Source: Tupaia tana
Taxonomy: Eukaryota > Chordata > Mammalia > Scandentia > Tupaiidae
Assembly: GCA_026018925.1 (NCBI GenBank)
Contig: JAKSZU010000008.1
Location: 63,573,027-63,637,026 of the forward strand
Direction of reading: 5' to 3'
DNA length: 64,000 nt
Shown here: one piece after another, positions 28,301 through 42,700 of the stretch
Numbering within the stretch: position 1 is the stretch's first letter
Layout: each line of letters begins with the position of its first letter
Translations under genes and position numbers: made by a program
Notes under the pieces: model-generated
The model's input: only the letters and a program-made list of their open reading frames with translations
Database searches by the model: none
Told to the model about the DNA's origin: nothing

Positions 28301-30762
28301 GAGCGGAAAACACGACTTCTAGGTTGTGAAGTTCTGTCATTCTTACAATTAGGTTCTGAGCTTTGCTTTTGAATTTGTGATTGATCCCCATAGTTTTCAT
28401 TTCTCTCTTCAAAGTATCATTTATGGCCAGTAAAAGCCATAGTTTTCCTGATTTCTAAAACTACTAGGAGGTCATTGAGAAAGTCATGACATATTTTACT
28501 GTTTTTCTATGCAAAAATGTGTCATAACTTTCCCGATGACCCAGTATTTCCCTTGTACCGTTCAAATGCCAGAATTACTGTACGTTTCAGAATATATTCT
28601 TCTCCCAAAGGACTGTACCTACAATCCTCATTCACAACTAGCTAGTAAGTCATCAGAGTTCACTACCTCATCACTGCAGTGTTCATCTTAAGAGTACTTC
28701 CCACACCAACGGTTTAAGTCGGATTCCCTGGAAACAGAACTAGAAATGTAATTCTTATGCAAGTGGTTTACTGAAGAAAGGAAGTAAAGGAATTAGGATA
28801 GAACAGGGGGAAAAGCTATGGCTTCTAGTGGAATCCGGCTTGTGCCTGATACTGTAGAGAGTTGTGGAGCATAAATGTCATCTCCTAGTTCTCTCATCTT
28901 AAGGCAATGAGACCTCCCATATGTCTTGTCAGTGAGACAATGACTACTCCTGTGGTAATGGAGATGGTGGAGTCCATAATCTCTAAGGTGAAAAAGCTCT
29001 CAAATGGTCAAGGGCAATTCTTTAGAGAAAATACCAGGTATAAGTGGTTAGCAGCCAACACTTAGAGGAGTGAAGGATTGTTTGCACTTACCCTGTAAAG
29101 AAGATCTAGACAGTACAAACAGTATCTGCTACTGTGGTATTTTATTAATACTTGTCTATAGTTTTGTATTAATTTATATAATCTCTTCTTGAGAGAAACA
29201 TAATTGAGAAGGGTTGAAAATAACACATAACTAATTTAATAATTTTGGAGGTCACTTTTTGCTTTCCTTAATTTTGAGTTATTGGATTTTAAGTATGATA
29301 GAGATTAAGTTTTTAAATCCAATCATTTTGTCACTTGGTCAGATACTATATGCAGAGAGCAAGTTAAACATAGTATTTCAGTTAGCCTTTGGATCATAAC
29401 AAACAACTCCATGATTCTGTGGACTGGCAATTTGCACTTTGTTCAGCCAGGTACTTCATATGCTGGTCTCACTTGAGCTTATTTCTTAGGCTGCCATCGG
29501 TTTACGTGATGGTTATGGACTGGTTTGTCTTGGAAGAAGTTTCAGGTCTGGTGGTTGGTGCTTGCTGACAGTTAGTGTTGCCCATTGGCTGGGGTGGTGG
29601 GAGAAATTGAGCCACCAATATCCCAGGCTTACTCACATATTGGAAGTCTCAAAATTCCCAGGGGCACCAAGAAAAAGCAAGCCCTAATATACAAGCACTC
29701 TTCGAATCTCTGTTCATGCCATTATTGCTGTTGTCCCTTGAGGCCAACCCGAATCGTATGGCCAAGCTCAGGGAAAATGCCAGAGAGAATTACTCAGTGG
29801 TGTGGATATAGGAGGCAATAGCTTACCACAGACAGTAATGGATGTATTTACTATATCAGCAAGAGCTCCATGTTCCACATTGTGGCAAAGGATGTGTTTG
29901 GTGGAATGTCCATGAAGTGATTCTTATTTTATCACTTTCTCTATAGAAAATAATTATTTTTGTATCCTTTGTCTTCTAGGCTCAACGTTTGTTGGATTTA
30001 AGAATGTTTGTTCAGGAGAAACTAATGTGATATTCATTACTAACCCTTTAAATGAGGATTTACAGCATCCAATCCATGTGAAGAATGTACAACTGGTTGA
30101 TACTACTGAAAAATCAAAAATATTTATTCATAGGCCTGATATAAGGTAAAGTATATTAAAACTCACTTTTTTTTCTTTCCTATCTTCATATTGAGTTGTT
30201 GGGAAAGTTATGATGAATTTTCTATAGAAAAACAGGAAAATATGTCATGACTTTTCCAACAACCCAATAGCTTTCTATTCTCTCTTCTCACTGCTAAAGA
30301 TCTGTGGAAATTGCTGTATATAAATTACTGCTAGTTTCTTTCAATCCTTTAATCAGTGTAACAAAAATTAAGACTATATGATAATGTAAATCTGAGAGTC
30401 CTCAGTTGAGTTTTAAAAACTGGGCTTTGGGACCAGCGGGTGGCACAATGGTTACGTTGCTGGACTCTCAAGTAATCGACCACAGTTCGAGTCCTGGACC
30501 CAGCAGCTTGAAACTCACGCCTGGTGCATGTGCCCATGTGCCCAGAATTCTGAGAGAGGAGAATGGAGGAGAAGGGATTCTGGCATGACTATATCCCCTG
30601 CGGGGGTGTGTGTGTGTGTGGGGGGGGGTAATTTCTTGCTTTCTATTTCTCCAGCAAGTGCACACACCCTATTGCAAATCTCTCTCTCAAAAACAAACAA
30701 ACAAAAAACAAAAACAGAAAACAAAAACTGGGCTTTTCTATGTACATTTTTCATTTTTCCCA

Positions 30763-30796
<34 letters not shown>

Positions 30797-33700
30797 TTAT
30801 TATTAATAACATCATTACTAAATATAAAAGGTAGATATGGGGTCTGAAGAGTGTGTTCTACATTAATATCTCTCCATTAATAGTGAATAAAGGGTAAGAG
30901 ACATCTTTATCATTACTACTTTTTCTTACCTTTATTTTTCTGTTGCTTGCCAAATATCCTATCTCAAATACTCTAAAATGTGCTGGGAAATGATGTGTTA
31001 ACCATTGCAATCACTGTGACTATAAATATGCATAAACTTAGAACAGTGATTGTTCTGATCATAGAGTCAGTTGGTGACAGGATATATCCAGAAGTTGGTT
31101 GTTTAGATTCTCTGAGTTGTAGAAAAATATAGGCAATAACTATTACTTTTGAGAAAAGGTACAGACCAGGAATTTAGGTATAAGATAACACTGGAGAAAA
31201 GGAATTTTTATTAGTGATCTTTGACCATTTTTAGTTTGGGGGAGAAGAAAAATTACATGCATATCTCACTCTGTTATTAAATTGGCATCTCTTGAGAGAA
31301 CTGCAGTATTTCATATATGTAATAGTTTGATTTCATCTGATTGTGTTTGGATGACAGCCCCACTCTTATTTAATATTTGTTGAACTGCAGTGTTTCTGAC
31401 TCAATAAATGCCTTCATCATTAGAAAGTTATTAGCTCCTGTTTAATTCTCATTGACTCTTTCACATTTAATATATAATTTATTATCTAGGTTATGAATAA
31501 AGTATTGTATTTTCAATGACATTTCTTTGAGTTCTGTGCTTTTAGTTGGTACTGTTGGTGTTCTCCCAATCTTCACTAGGCAAGGCACCTCACCCAAACA
31601 CGCTAAGTGCTGGCTGATAACCACCCTGGTTGTTCCTTTTTCAGGACTTTGCTCTTAGCCAAATAGAAATAGCCTAAAGAAGCCAAAGCCCTCCCTACTA
31701 TCACCATTCTTACAATCCATCAAAATGACTGATTCAGGAGTACCTGGCCAGCCTCCCTGTCTTAAGGCAGCAACAATTCTGTACTGCAATTCACAATGCA
31801 AAAGTTTCTATAGGATCATGTCCCTGCCCAAGGGCGAAAAGATAGGGTGTCCCGAGGGAAAGGGCTCTGAATTGAGAAAGGACACACAAATAAAAGTGAG
31901 GGTCAGACAGACCCAACGTCTCTGCTAGAGAACATGGTGGACCTGAGCTGTTCTGTGCTCATTCTCTTATAGGAGAGGCAAAGCCACGTGCCTTAGCTAA
32001 ACAGGCTTCTCCCAGCCTTCTCTGGCTGACACTCAGGTTTCTTCCATCTGTACAGCCCAGCAGTAGATTGTGTCTTTGTTAGGAGCTTTCTCCTGCCCTG
32101 CAGCAATAGTACAGAGACTGTACTACTTTAAGGCACCCTCCGCAGGATCATATTGAAGTTGGTTTACAGACCACAGTCATCTTTGTTTTCTTTCCCTTGC
32201 TCTATGCAGCTTGTGGCTTCTCTTCCTCGCTTTTGAGAGGACTCTTTCAATAATTTACTTGAACAAAAATCCACATCTCTATCTATTGGGAACCTGAACT
32301 AAGACAGAGCCCAAAGTTACAATATGAAAGAGGCCACTGAGAAAAAGCCAGTAGAACTACTGTCGAATGTGCACATCATAATGTTCAGTGTCGAAGAAGA
32401 TGACTATGTCTATATCTGTGAGCTGCAAGCTGTGAAAAAACTGTTGTACCCACCAATAAATAATAAATAATTTTAATATAAAGAGTGTTATATATTTATA
32501 TCCTACTCATAAGGCATTCTGAGCACTCTACTCATAGACTTGCTTATAACAATTGCACATACTCGAATACAAAGAACACATGAACTACAGAAATAATTAT
32601 TGGAACATTTCCCTGAAACTAGTATATTAAAGGATAACATACAGCTCTATGAGCCTCTCATAGCAAAAAAGAGAGAACTGCTAGATGCTATCTAATTAAT
32701 TTGATCTTTCCACTATGTCATTTCCTTTATTTTAGAGTAAATTATATTTCTCCACAGTATATAACATGTTATTGCATACTGTATACCATTTGAATGTATA
32801 TCACACTGCACATTAAGTCGCTACTTTATTATTATAACCAGGTAACAATGAACCAACAAAACAGATAACTCAAGATGAAGCCAAAACATTATCCATGGTT
32901 GAACTGCTTAATGAGCTTATGATATCTCTCATAGTTAAGTGATCAGTGATATGATTAGTAAATGTGTAGAGTAAGAATCACAATTCAAGTATATCTGCAT
33001 ATTCATAGACAAAGGTATTCAATAATATATACTAATCTACAATTGGTAATGAGTCTAAAAGCTTAGGATAAGAAGGCCAAAGGGATGGAAATCTTATTAA
33101 ATATTTATTTTATAGTAAGAAATACTTTTATTATATTTAGAGATGAGAAGGAAGGGAAAAAATTAAAGATGTCATTACCTATGTAGGAATTTTGTATATT
33201 CTGTACAATACAGTAGCTACTCAATTGTGTGTAGGGCAATGTTAATACATTGTGAGCAAAGACCAAATATGAAATCTATAATTCAAAAACATATGGAATA
33301 CAAAGGGAGTTCTAATTTTATATTCTACAGGTATAACTTGTCCTTTTGTAATGTTAATGGATTCATAATAATGGACTAAATCAACACAATAGAAAAGCAG
33401 ACCTCATTACAATGCTAATTACATATACTACATGGTCCCAGTTTGAATACTTTCTGAAAGAGGATTCAATTAATCAATTTTTTTGGATACCCCCTTATCC
33501 AATACTCAAGTGTATTCATATTGCTGTCTAGGAACAATGAGCTAAATCATTCGTTTTGCCTTTTCTCCACAGTAAGGTGAATCCATCTGATTGTGTAGAC
33601 ATGGTTTGTGATGCCAAAAGGAAATCATTGCTTAGAGACATGGATGGCTCTTTTCTGGGGAATTCTGGTTCAGTGATCCCTCAAGCAGAATATGAGTGGA

Positions 33701-36700
33701 ATGGAAACAGACAACTAGGAATTGGAGACTACAGAATTCCTACGGTGATGCTCACATTTTTGAATGGAAGTAGAATCCCAGTCTCTGAGAAAGCACCTTA
33801 CAAAGGTTTGTTGGATTTTATTCTATTGCTAGTCCACAAGTTCATGAAACAAAATGTATTTTTTATTTTTAGTGGTTGGTGTATTCAACAAATAACTTAT
33901 ATTTTCTCCTTTTAATCTTATATAAGAAGACAATACATGGATATTCCTTTACATTACTGAAATGCATATACTTAACACTTCTAGGAATTATCAGAGATTC
34001 GACCTGTAAATACATTCCAGAGTGGCAGAGCTATCAGTGTTTTGGGATGGAATATGCAATGATGGTTATCGAAAGCCTGGATTCTGACACAGAAACACGA
34101 AGACTTTCGCCAGTGGCTGTAGTGAGCAATGGTTATGTTGATCTCATTAATGGTAGGTGTTCAATGTAAATGAACCAAAGTTACTGAAAGCATTAGCTTT
34201 TTATTACATGTTTAAAGCATAAATTATCACATATAACTAGCAAACATCAGGACTTCTTTGCCTTTCTTTTGTAAGAAAAATCTATGTGCTAGGGAAAGAC
34301 TTGACTCTAGCAGTTTTCATTCAGGAATGCAAGGAGTTACTTTAATTGACCATCAGTAGAAGGCCAAGAGGAAAAGAGAGAAAAATAGGATAAGAGGGAA
34401 GGGAAGAAGACAAGGAAGAAAAAGGGAGAAAGGTATTTCTAAAGTGATCTTTATATCTTTATTGATAAAATGCTATACATATTTTGAAGAAGGTTAGTTC
34501 CATGGCCTGGTGATCAAGGCAGCCAGATCCCACATGGCCTTCTGTGCAGTTCGAGTCTTGGACCTAGCGGCTTGAGAAACACTCTGGGCACATGTGAGTA
34601 CATGTCCAAAATCCAGAAAGGAGGAAGGAGATGGAGGAGAAGGGACTGCAGTGTGATCACATCTCATGAGATGTGCTTTCTCTTCTCTCCTCTCCATTCT
34701 CTTTGGCAAGCAAACATGCTTTAGCCAGAAAAAAAAAAAAAAAAAAAAGTGACTATCAATTTAAAGAAGTCTTAAGTAAATGATAGTAACATGGAAAAAT
34801 TATGAAGCTATTGAATGAGTCATGAAGCTTAGGCAGTCTGTACCAGATGGGGAAATAATTCCCCAAGATAAAAGTTACTGGGTACCACAGAAATTTCCTT
34901 TTAAATATTAATATTCAATTTTTTTTCAGGTTTTTGCCATAAGGCATATGTTTTCACTGAAGATGGAGAGACTGAAAGGGAAAATGAGAAATCACTCCCC
35001 AGGGGGATGGCCATGCCGCAGTCTTTCTTTATTCTGCTCCTGGGATTTGGGGCATGCCCACACACACGCCTGGCATGAATTTCAAGCTGCCCCATCTGGG
35101 ACTTGAATCATGATTGGCCACGTGGGAGTCCAGCACCTCAACCACCATGCCACCTGCTGGTCTCAATTTTGTTCATTTTAAAAATATGACTTTTTTGTCA
35201 TTCTAAATTTTCAGTTTATACACAGACTTTTTATGTTTGTTTTAAGACTCACAAAGAAGGTATATTTAAGAGTAAGTTATATAATTTTTATGCTGAGGGA
35301 AAGGTTATGCTCAGCCTGAGCTTTAGAAGTTTATATTGATTTACACTTTGATTGAAGTTCAGTTATAAATATTGATACTACTTCCAAATAAGCCAGGAAA
35401 TTCAGTAAACATAATGAATAAATGCATCACAAAAATTCATCTTTTCAAGTTTCACTCAACGTTTTATACATGTGTAGTCCCGGCCACTTTAAAACTGAAG
35501 TGGAAGAGAGAAATTTGCTATGAAAGTCTTGGTATACTTGTTCTGAAAATGTCTGGATTTAAATAGAAAAGCATTCACTATCTCTCCTCTTTCTAGGTGG
35601 TTTGATGGAGTGCTATTTCTCAGATGTCTTCAACAATAATAATGTTGACCCTTCAATAGTACCTGTAGTCTCAGTTTTAACAAAAATATATTCAATTAAA
35701 ATGAAGGAAGATTATGGCCAGCAGATGGTGTACTGGTTAAGGTGCTGGGCTCCCACATAGCCAAATGTAGTTTAAGTCCTGGACCGGGTGACTTAAAAAT
35801 CATACCAGGAGTGTGTGCATGCATGCCCAAAATCCTGAGAGGAGACTGGAGGAGAAGGGACTGCAGCGTGGTCATCCTTCATCCTTCCTGGGGAGAAATT
35901 TCTCACTTTCCCTCTCACTGTCTCTCTGTCTCTCCTGCCAGTATACATTCCCTATGGCAAAAACCTAAAAAGAATAAATAAATAAATAAAAGGACTGATT
36001 AGAGACTTGATCAAATCAAAAATGTATATTAACTTAACAGATGAGTGAGCAAAAGAACAAATTAATGAATCAATGAGTCAGGCATACAGATATTCCTGTT
36101 TTCCAGGTTAAAAAAAAAATCTCCATTTTAAACAAATTACTTCTTCTACAGCGCATTTCCTTTTTTTTTTTTTTTTTTTTTTGAGAGGTTTTTGCTATAG
36201 GGCACATGTGCTCGCCAGACAGACAGAGAGAGACAGAGAGATAGAAAGTGAGAAATCACCCCCCAGAAGGGATGACCACGCCGCAATCCCTTCTCCTCCA
36301 TTCTCCTCTCGGGATCTTGGGCACGCACGCACATGTGCCCAGCGTGAGTTTAAGCCACCAAGTCCGGGACTCGAACCGTGGTCGACTACGTGGGAGTCCA
36401 GCAACATAGCCATTACGCCAACTGCTGGTCCCTTCTACAGCGCATTTCTTAGCAAAGAGCCTGAAAGTTGGTTCGCTACCCAAATGCACATTTGTATGGA
36501 GGAGAAAGGATTTTCCTCCTTACCATATGGACTGGGTTTGAGTATGATTACTGCAGCAGAAATATATGTAAATCTACTAATTTTCCCAGTGACCTTTCAG
36601 TACAAATCCTCGCCAACATGTTGATTTACCCTTCTTCCCCAGGGCAGTGTAAGGATAATAGGAAGGAGCTGCTGCCCTGCCTTCCTTGTTAAGCCAAGGT

Positions 36701-39700
36701 TTGAGAAACAGTTTAGATGACTAGGTTAATAGAAAATGAATATAAATGCTAAATTTGCATCTGAACTTGACCACTGTGACATATTTTGATTTGATTATTC
36801 TTTGGATTTTGTGCTCCTATTATTAACAATGTGAGAATATGAACTTTCACTTCATGTGGATCTAGGCCCACAGGACCATGGCTGGTGTGCTGGGTACACA
36901 TGCCAGAAAAGACTGTCCCTGTTTCACAGCATTGTGGCTCTGAACACATCTTACGAAGTTTACTTCACGGGTACCAGTCCTCAGAATCTTCGACTGATGT
37001 TGCTTAATGTTGACCATAACAAGGTAAGGCCAGATACAAATAACATCTCAAGAGTTATTGCTATTGATTATTGTATGCATTTCTCTCTTCTAAGGGTTAT
37101 ATCTCCTCCCCTGTTCTCTCTAACATCATCAGCCTTACAGATCATTTTCAAGGACCTATTAGAGTAGTACTAAGAATACTACTAGCCTGGACAGTTTTTA
37201 TCAGCCTGAAAGGATATACTATACTAGTAGCAAACAGTGCCTCCCTACCAACATGCGCTTGATTCTGGTGCTCTGTATATGAAGCATGATAGTGATGGCT
37301 ATGATTTACATTATTGAAAGAAAACTTACATATTTACCAAAAAATTGTATATGTCTGGGGCCAGCAGGTGACTTGGAATTGAGATACTGAACTCCCACAT
37401 GATTGACCATGGTTTGAGTCCCAGACCTGGCTGCTTGGAAATCATTCCAGATGCGTGCACATGTGTATGTGCGTATGTGCCCAAAAATCCTGAGAGGAGA
37501 ATGGAGGAGAAAGGATTGTGGCATGACAATCCCCCCGAGAGATGATTTCTCACTTTCCCTCTCTCAGTCTCTCTTTGTCTCTCTCCCACAACACATGCCC
37601 TATGGCAATAATATATTAAAAAAAAAGTATGTCCAAAACTGATCACTTGAAATTATGTATTTTTTATTCCACACTGTTATTACCCATACATGTCAGAAAT
37701 ACACCTTTGAAATTTACTTTAGCAATTGCAGCAGATTATTTTATGTATTTTCAATAATGTCAAATTTTTTTTGCTGTATACTGAATTCAGACAAAATCAT
37801 TAAACTTATATGTACTATTTCAATGGGAAATGAGTATGAGGTTAAGCAGTAGTCTCCTAATTTAGGTTTTCTTTTCTAAGAGTAGGATGCTTCAAAGTCC
37901 GAGAACGTTAAGAATATGAAGGAAGGATATTGATAAGATGAAGCAGAGAGAGGAGCAATAAGAAAGGGCACCTGTCGCTTCTCAGATGTTGGCAATTCTT
38001 TCCTTTCATTGTTCAAGGCAGTACTTTGAAACTCCTCTAGACTTCTTCCTGTCACATCCCTCATGCAATCTACCTGCAAATTCTGATGACTCACCCTTTA
38101 AAATATCCAGATTTTGATCCCTTCTCAATATCTCCACTGCTACCATTCAGTGGAGTCAACATTCTCTTCTTCCTGCATTAAAACAGCTGCCCCCCCACTC
38201 CTTTTTCTGCTTCACTCTTGCCTTTTTGTAGTCTGTTCTCACCTCAGTAGCCAGCAAGGTACCATAAACACGTAAGTCTCAAGTCTCTTCTGTGTCCAAA
38301 GTCCTCAATAGTCTCCCCATTGACCTCTGTAAGAATAAGAGTGTTTACAAAGGCCTAGGAGACCCAATGGATCTCCCTCAACCCTTAGTTCTGTGGCTGC
38401 TTCTTCTTCCAGGCATACTGGACTCCCTGTTCTTTTTCAGTACACCAGACATCCTACCACCCGGTCCTATATTTCAGCTATGCCAGCCTGGAACATTCTA
38501 GGCTTAGTTTAGGTGGCTAAACTGTCCATCTCAAATCCCATTTTCTCAGTAGGCCTATGGTGATCACCCCTTCCTGCTTGGCTCTCCCAATTACTCATAC
38601 CCTGATTTAGCGTTTTTCTTTCCTGAGCACTGAGAACCTTCCAACATATACTTTGCTTTTTTATTGTCCCTAATATTTATTGTCTCTTTCCTCACTCTTG
38701 AATTTTAAGAGCAAAGAAGTCAGTGGCTTTCGTCAGCAACCTAGTACCTGGATGAAAGAGAAACTTGATTTTTGTTTTTAACAAAAATCAAAAGAGAAAT
38801 TTTTTAAGAGAGATTTTTGCTATAGGGTGGGTTCACTCACTGGAGAGACAGAGACAGAAAGCAAGAACACTCCCCCCAACCCCCGGGTGGATTGTCATAG
38901 GATAGGAGAGTGCTGAGCTGCGTTGTGTAAAATCTGGGTTGATTCTCTGGGTCTAGATTTCTAAAATTAGATATCTGCCCCTAGGTGTAAAATAAAGCAA
39001 CTACCACAGTAAAAGTAGGTAGAAAAGAGAATTTAACAGGAAAGAAAAAATTTAGAAAATAAGTACACTTAAAAGACTTTTGGGAGGGCAAGTTGCAAGG
39101 TGGCAACTGCATTTGGAACTGGTTAGGTGTTATTTTTTATTACTTTAGGTGATAATGAATATTTTACAGTGGGAGGTCTGTCATACTATCTATATTCTTT
39201 GTTTGAATTTGTGGGCTTTCTCCTATGTTTGTGCAGCTCTCTCACAGGTGAAGAATTTGAGGAATTTGATTACCTACCTGTGCATGCCCAGTGTGAGTTA
39301 TGATGATAGGAGCATCCTTATTAGGATGAACTGCCCAATTAGTTTATTGCCCCCGTGGGAATCAGGATGTTGAACAAAATGTCTGGTTGGCTCTTTTTGT
39401 ATTTATGAGGAACGATAAGAGGGAAATTTACAATTATCCCTGTGTGTCTTCAAGTGAAGACAGGTACCAAAGAAGAAAAATGGGATTTGCCTAACCTTCT
39501 TGGCACCAGGAGCTGGGTGGGAAGAAGGCATTTTCATGGAGGGTCTGGTTATAACTCCTGATAAGTTTTAATTGACATGGCATGTGTCTTTCTGCTATTT
39601 TCTTAGGGCTGCTCACTCCTTTCTTAGCTACCTGTCTATCACAGGATGGCCACACCACAATCTCTTCTCCTCCATTCTCCTCTCAGGATCTTGGGCATGC

Positions 39701-42700
39701 ATGTACATGCACCCAGCGTGAGTTTAAGCCACTGGGTCCGGGACTTGAACCACAGTCAACTACATGGGAGTCCAGTGACATAACCATTACACCATCTGCT
39801 GATCCCCAAAAAAGAATATTTTAACTTAAAAATAAGAATGGTGGCAACAAAGTAACGTGACTGTTAATATTCTGAGCCTCTGAAGAATATCAAAAGAAGA
39901 TGCCAATGTATTAGAGTCCTTATTCATCTTTCCCTGAACTTGGAAAAGCAAGTCTCCTTACTGTAAGGTCATAGCTGATAGCACTAAATGTAGGAACTAT
40001 AAACACAAAAAAATGAACAAATTAAAGTAGAAAGGATAATCATTTTGACTGATTTTTATTTATATCACTACCAAATTTTTCTCAAAGATAGAAGCTATTT
40101 TCAACATTAACTACTTAATTTTCTGTGTTAGTATTATAGTGAGCACTGCTAAATCTCTCCTTTCTCCTGCCCCTGGAATTGAACGTGTATATTGTATTGT
40201 GTTGTCTTAAAGGAACCTCTAATTTAAAGATCTCTAATAATTAATTTCTTATACTTTTCTGCTGAAAATCATCTATTAAAGGTTAAATTGTGGGGGTCAG
40301 CAGATAGCGTAGCAATTACATCGCTGGACTCCCACATGGTCAACTGCAGTTGGAGTCCCAGGCCCTAGGGATTGAATCACGCTAGGTGCGTGTTTGTGTA
40401 TGCCCAAGATCCTGGGAGGAGAATGGAGAAGGGATTGTGGCATGGCCATTCCCCCCCGGGGGTGATTTCTTACTTTCCCTCTCATTGTCTCTCTCTCTCT
40501 CTGACAAGCCCAGGCACCCTAAAGCAAAACCTCTAAAAAAATGGTTAAATTGTAACACTTCATGAATGGTTGAATGTAAGCTCATTTAAAAATTTTAGTC
40601 ACTATTTATCTTAAATCCATAAACTTGGTTTTAATATTTTACAGAAAGTGTACATAGTGGAAGGACATTTTTAAGTCCTAAATTCTAAATATTCTGTTTT
40701 ATTGCTCTCTTAAAATACAAAAATGTTTATTTTTTAACAGGCTGTTCTGGTAGGCATTTTTTTTTCTACACTTCAGCGTTTGGATGTCTATGTGAACAGT
40801 TCATTGGTCTGTCCCAAAAATACAGTATGGAACAGCCATCAGAAGTTCTGTGAACTCAACAGACATCCTTACACAGGTATTTCTTCAGGCAAGTATAGTA
40901 TACATGCTCTCTGTTCTTAGTTATGCATACATATATTTAATGTTTTCTTATAATATTTTAAATTCCTTAGCCATTGGTGAATGCAGAAGAACATAAGTTT
41001 TTAGTCATGGTCAATTACTATGGTGTGTTCAATGTGTATGTGTCCTGAAAGGTCCCTCTTGATGGAACTTTAAGCTAGCTGCACGCATGCACATAGAAGT
41101 TTTTGTTTAGGGTGAACATTCTTTCGATCCTTGAGAACTCTTTCATTCTACCTACTTGAATTCAGTTATTCCTGTGTTCAGAAGAGATTTTTGCTAACAA
41201 TTTTTACTTTATTTTAAAACTGCTTTACTTCTACTTCATAATTGGCAATCACCAGAAGTATTGCCAAGGAAGCTGCTATAACATCAGTGAAACACTATGA
41301 AGTAAATATAATAAACTCTTGATTTAAATGAAATATATGAAAGAGGAACACTTATCTATTTACCAATGTTTGTAAAGCCAAGATTTATCTTTGCTCATTT
41401 AGGTCTTCTTATTAACAGGACTTTAATGAGCTATTCATCATCATTTTTCAACGTGCGCCAACATCTTAGCTAGCCATAAACGAAGTGTACTGTAGGTCAT
41501 AACATGAGCTAGACTTGAAAGCATGCATGTCTATGCTATTAAAGGTTTATAGAATAAGTCCTGTTTCTACTAATAATATGATAGCTAATATTTCACATTA
41601 CTATATTTCAGGCACTAAGTGTTCTTTGTATAACTCATGTTGCTATACCAAAATAACCTATGAGGTAGGCACAGATGAGTAAACTGAGACACAGGAGGTG
41701 AAGTAATTTGCCAAGGTCTCTGTCTTAATCAGCTCTGGCTGCCATAACAGAATACCACACACTGGGTGACTTAAATGACAGAAATTTATTTTCTCACAGT
41801 TCTGGAGGCTCAAAGTGCAATATTAGGTCACCGGCATGGTCAGGCTCTAATGACTATTCACTTCTTGGATAGCGATGGCCACTTGCTGCAACTTCACATG
41901 TCATAGCGTGACAGTCTGCTCTCTGGTGTCCTTTTTTATAAGGCAATAATTTCACCTAAGGGCTTTACCTTCACAATCTCATCTAAACCTAATTTTTCTT
42001 CAACAATCCTCATCTCCAAATAGTATCATCTTGGGAGTTAGAGCTTCAACACAGGAATTTGGGGGGACACAATTCAACCCAGAGTAGCTTCAAAGCTGGT
42101 ATGGGCAAATCAAGAACTTGAAAACAGTCTAGTCCTAGAACCCATGCACTTAATCATTATGCTACATTGCCCCTTATAATCTAAGAGAGTCAAGTGCTAT
42201 CATTTTTATATGCAAAGAATTGCTCATTTTGGTTTAAACGTTTAACTCTTAAAATAACACATATGGTACCCAGCTCTTTGTCATTTAAGATCAGAAAAAC
42301 AGGAACTATATCAATAGTTAATATAGAAAATTATTTACACTAGTGATGAAGGACTGAGATACAATACCACCACTGCCTTCTTATAATAAATGTGTGGGTG
42401 GTGTCATTTTCGTCATTGTTTTTCTAAAATGCCATTGCTTTTAAGTAAACGTATTGCTTTGGCATTTGGAATGCATAATAATAACGCTGTATTATTAAAC
42501 GTATACATATTTTGGAGTTACCCACAAAGTTTCATTATTATCTATTGTTATCTATGATGTAGGTCCTTCATTACTGTGAAAACGTTAGAATGTTACCTAG
42601 CATAAATGATGTATGCATCTCTAACAGTAGCTTGAGAGAAGCTTCAACATATAATACAAAAGAACATTTTTCAGATTCACAAAATGTATAAGCCAAGTTA

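Larger units (their letters stand above)
25630..29150. repeat. Pair of diverged old repeats sharing both ends
   Basis: ggatttcctagaagcagagc (25638) parallels ggattccctggaaacagaac (28720). tacaaacagcatctcctaccg (27832) parallels tacaaacagtatctgctactg (29115), each followed by tggtattttattaat. The first copy spans about 2.2 kb, with a SINE inside it; the second about 0.44 kb. Family not assigned. Confidence 0.5.
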
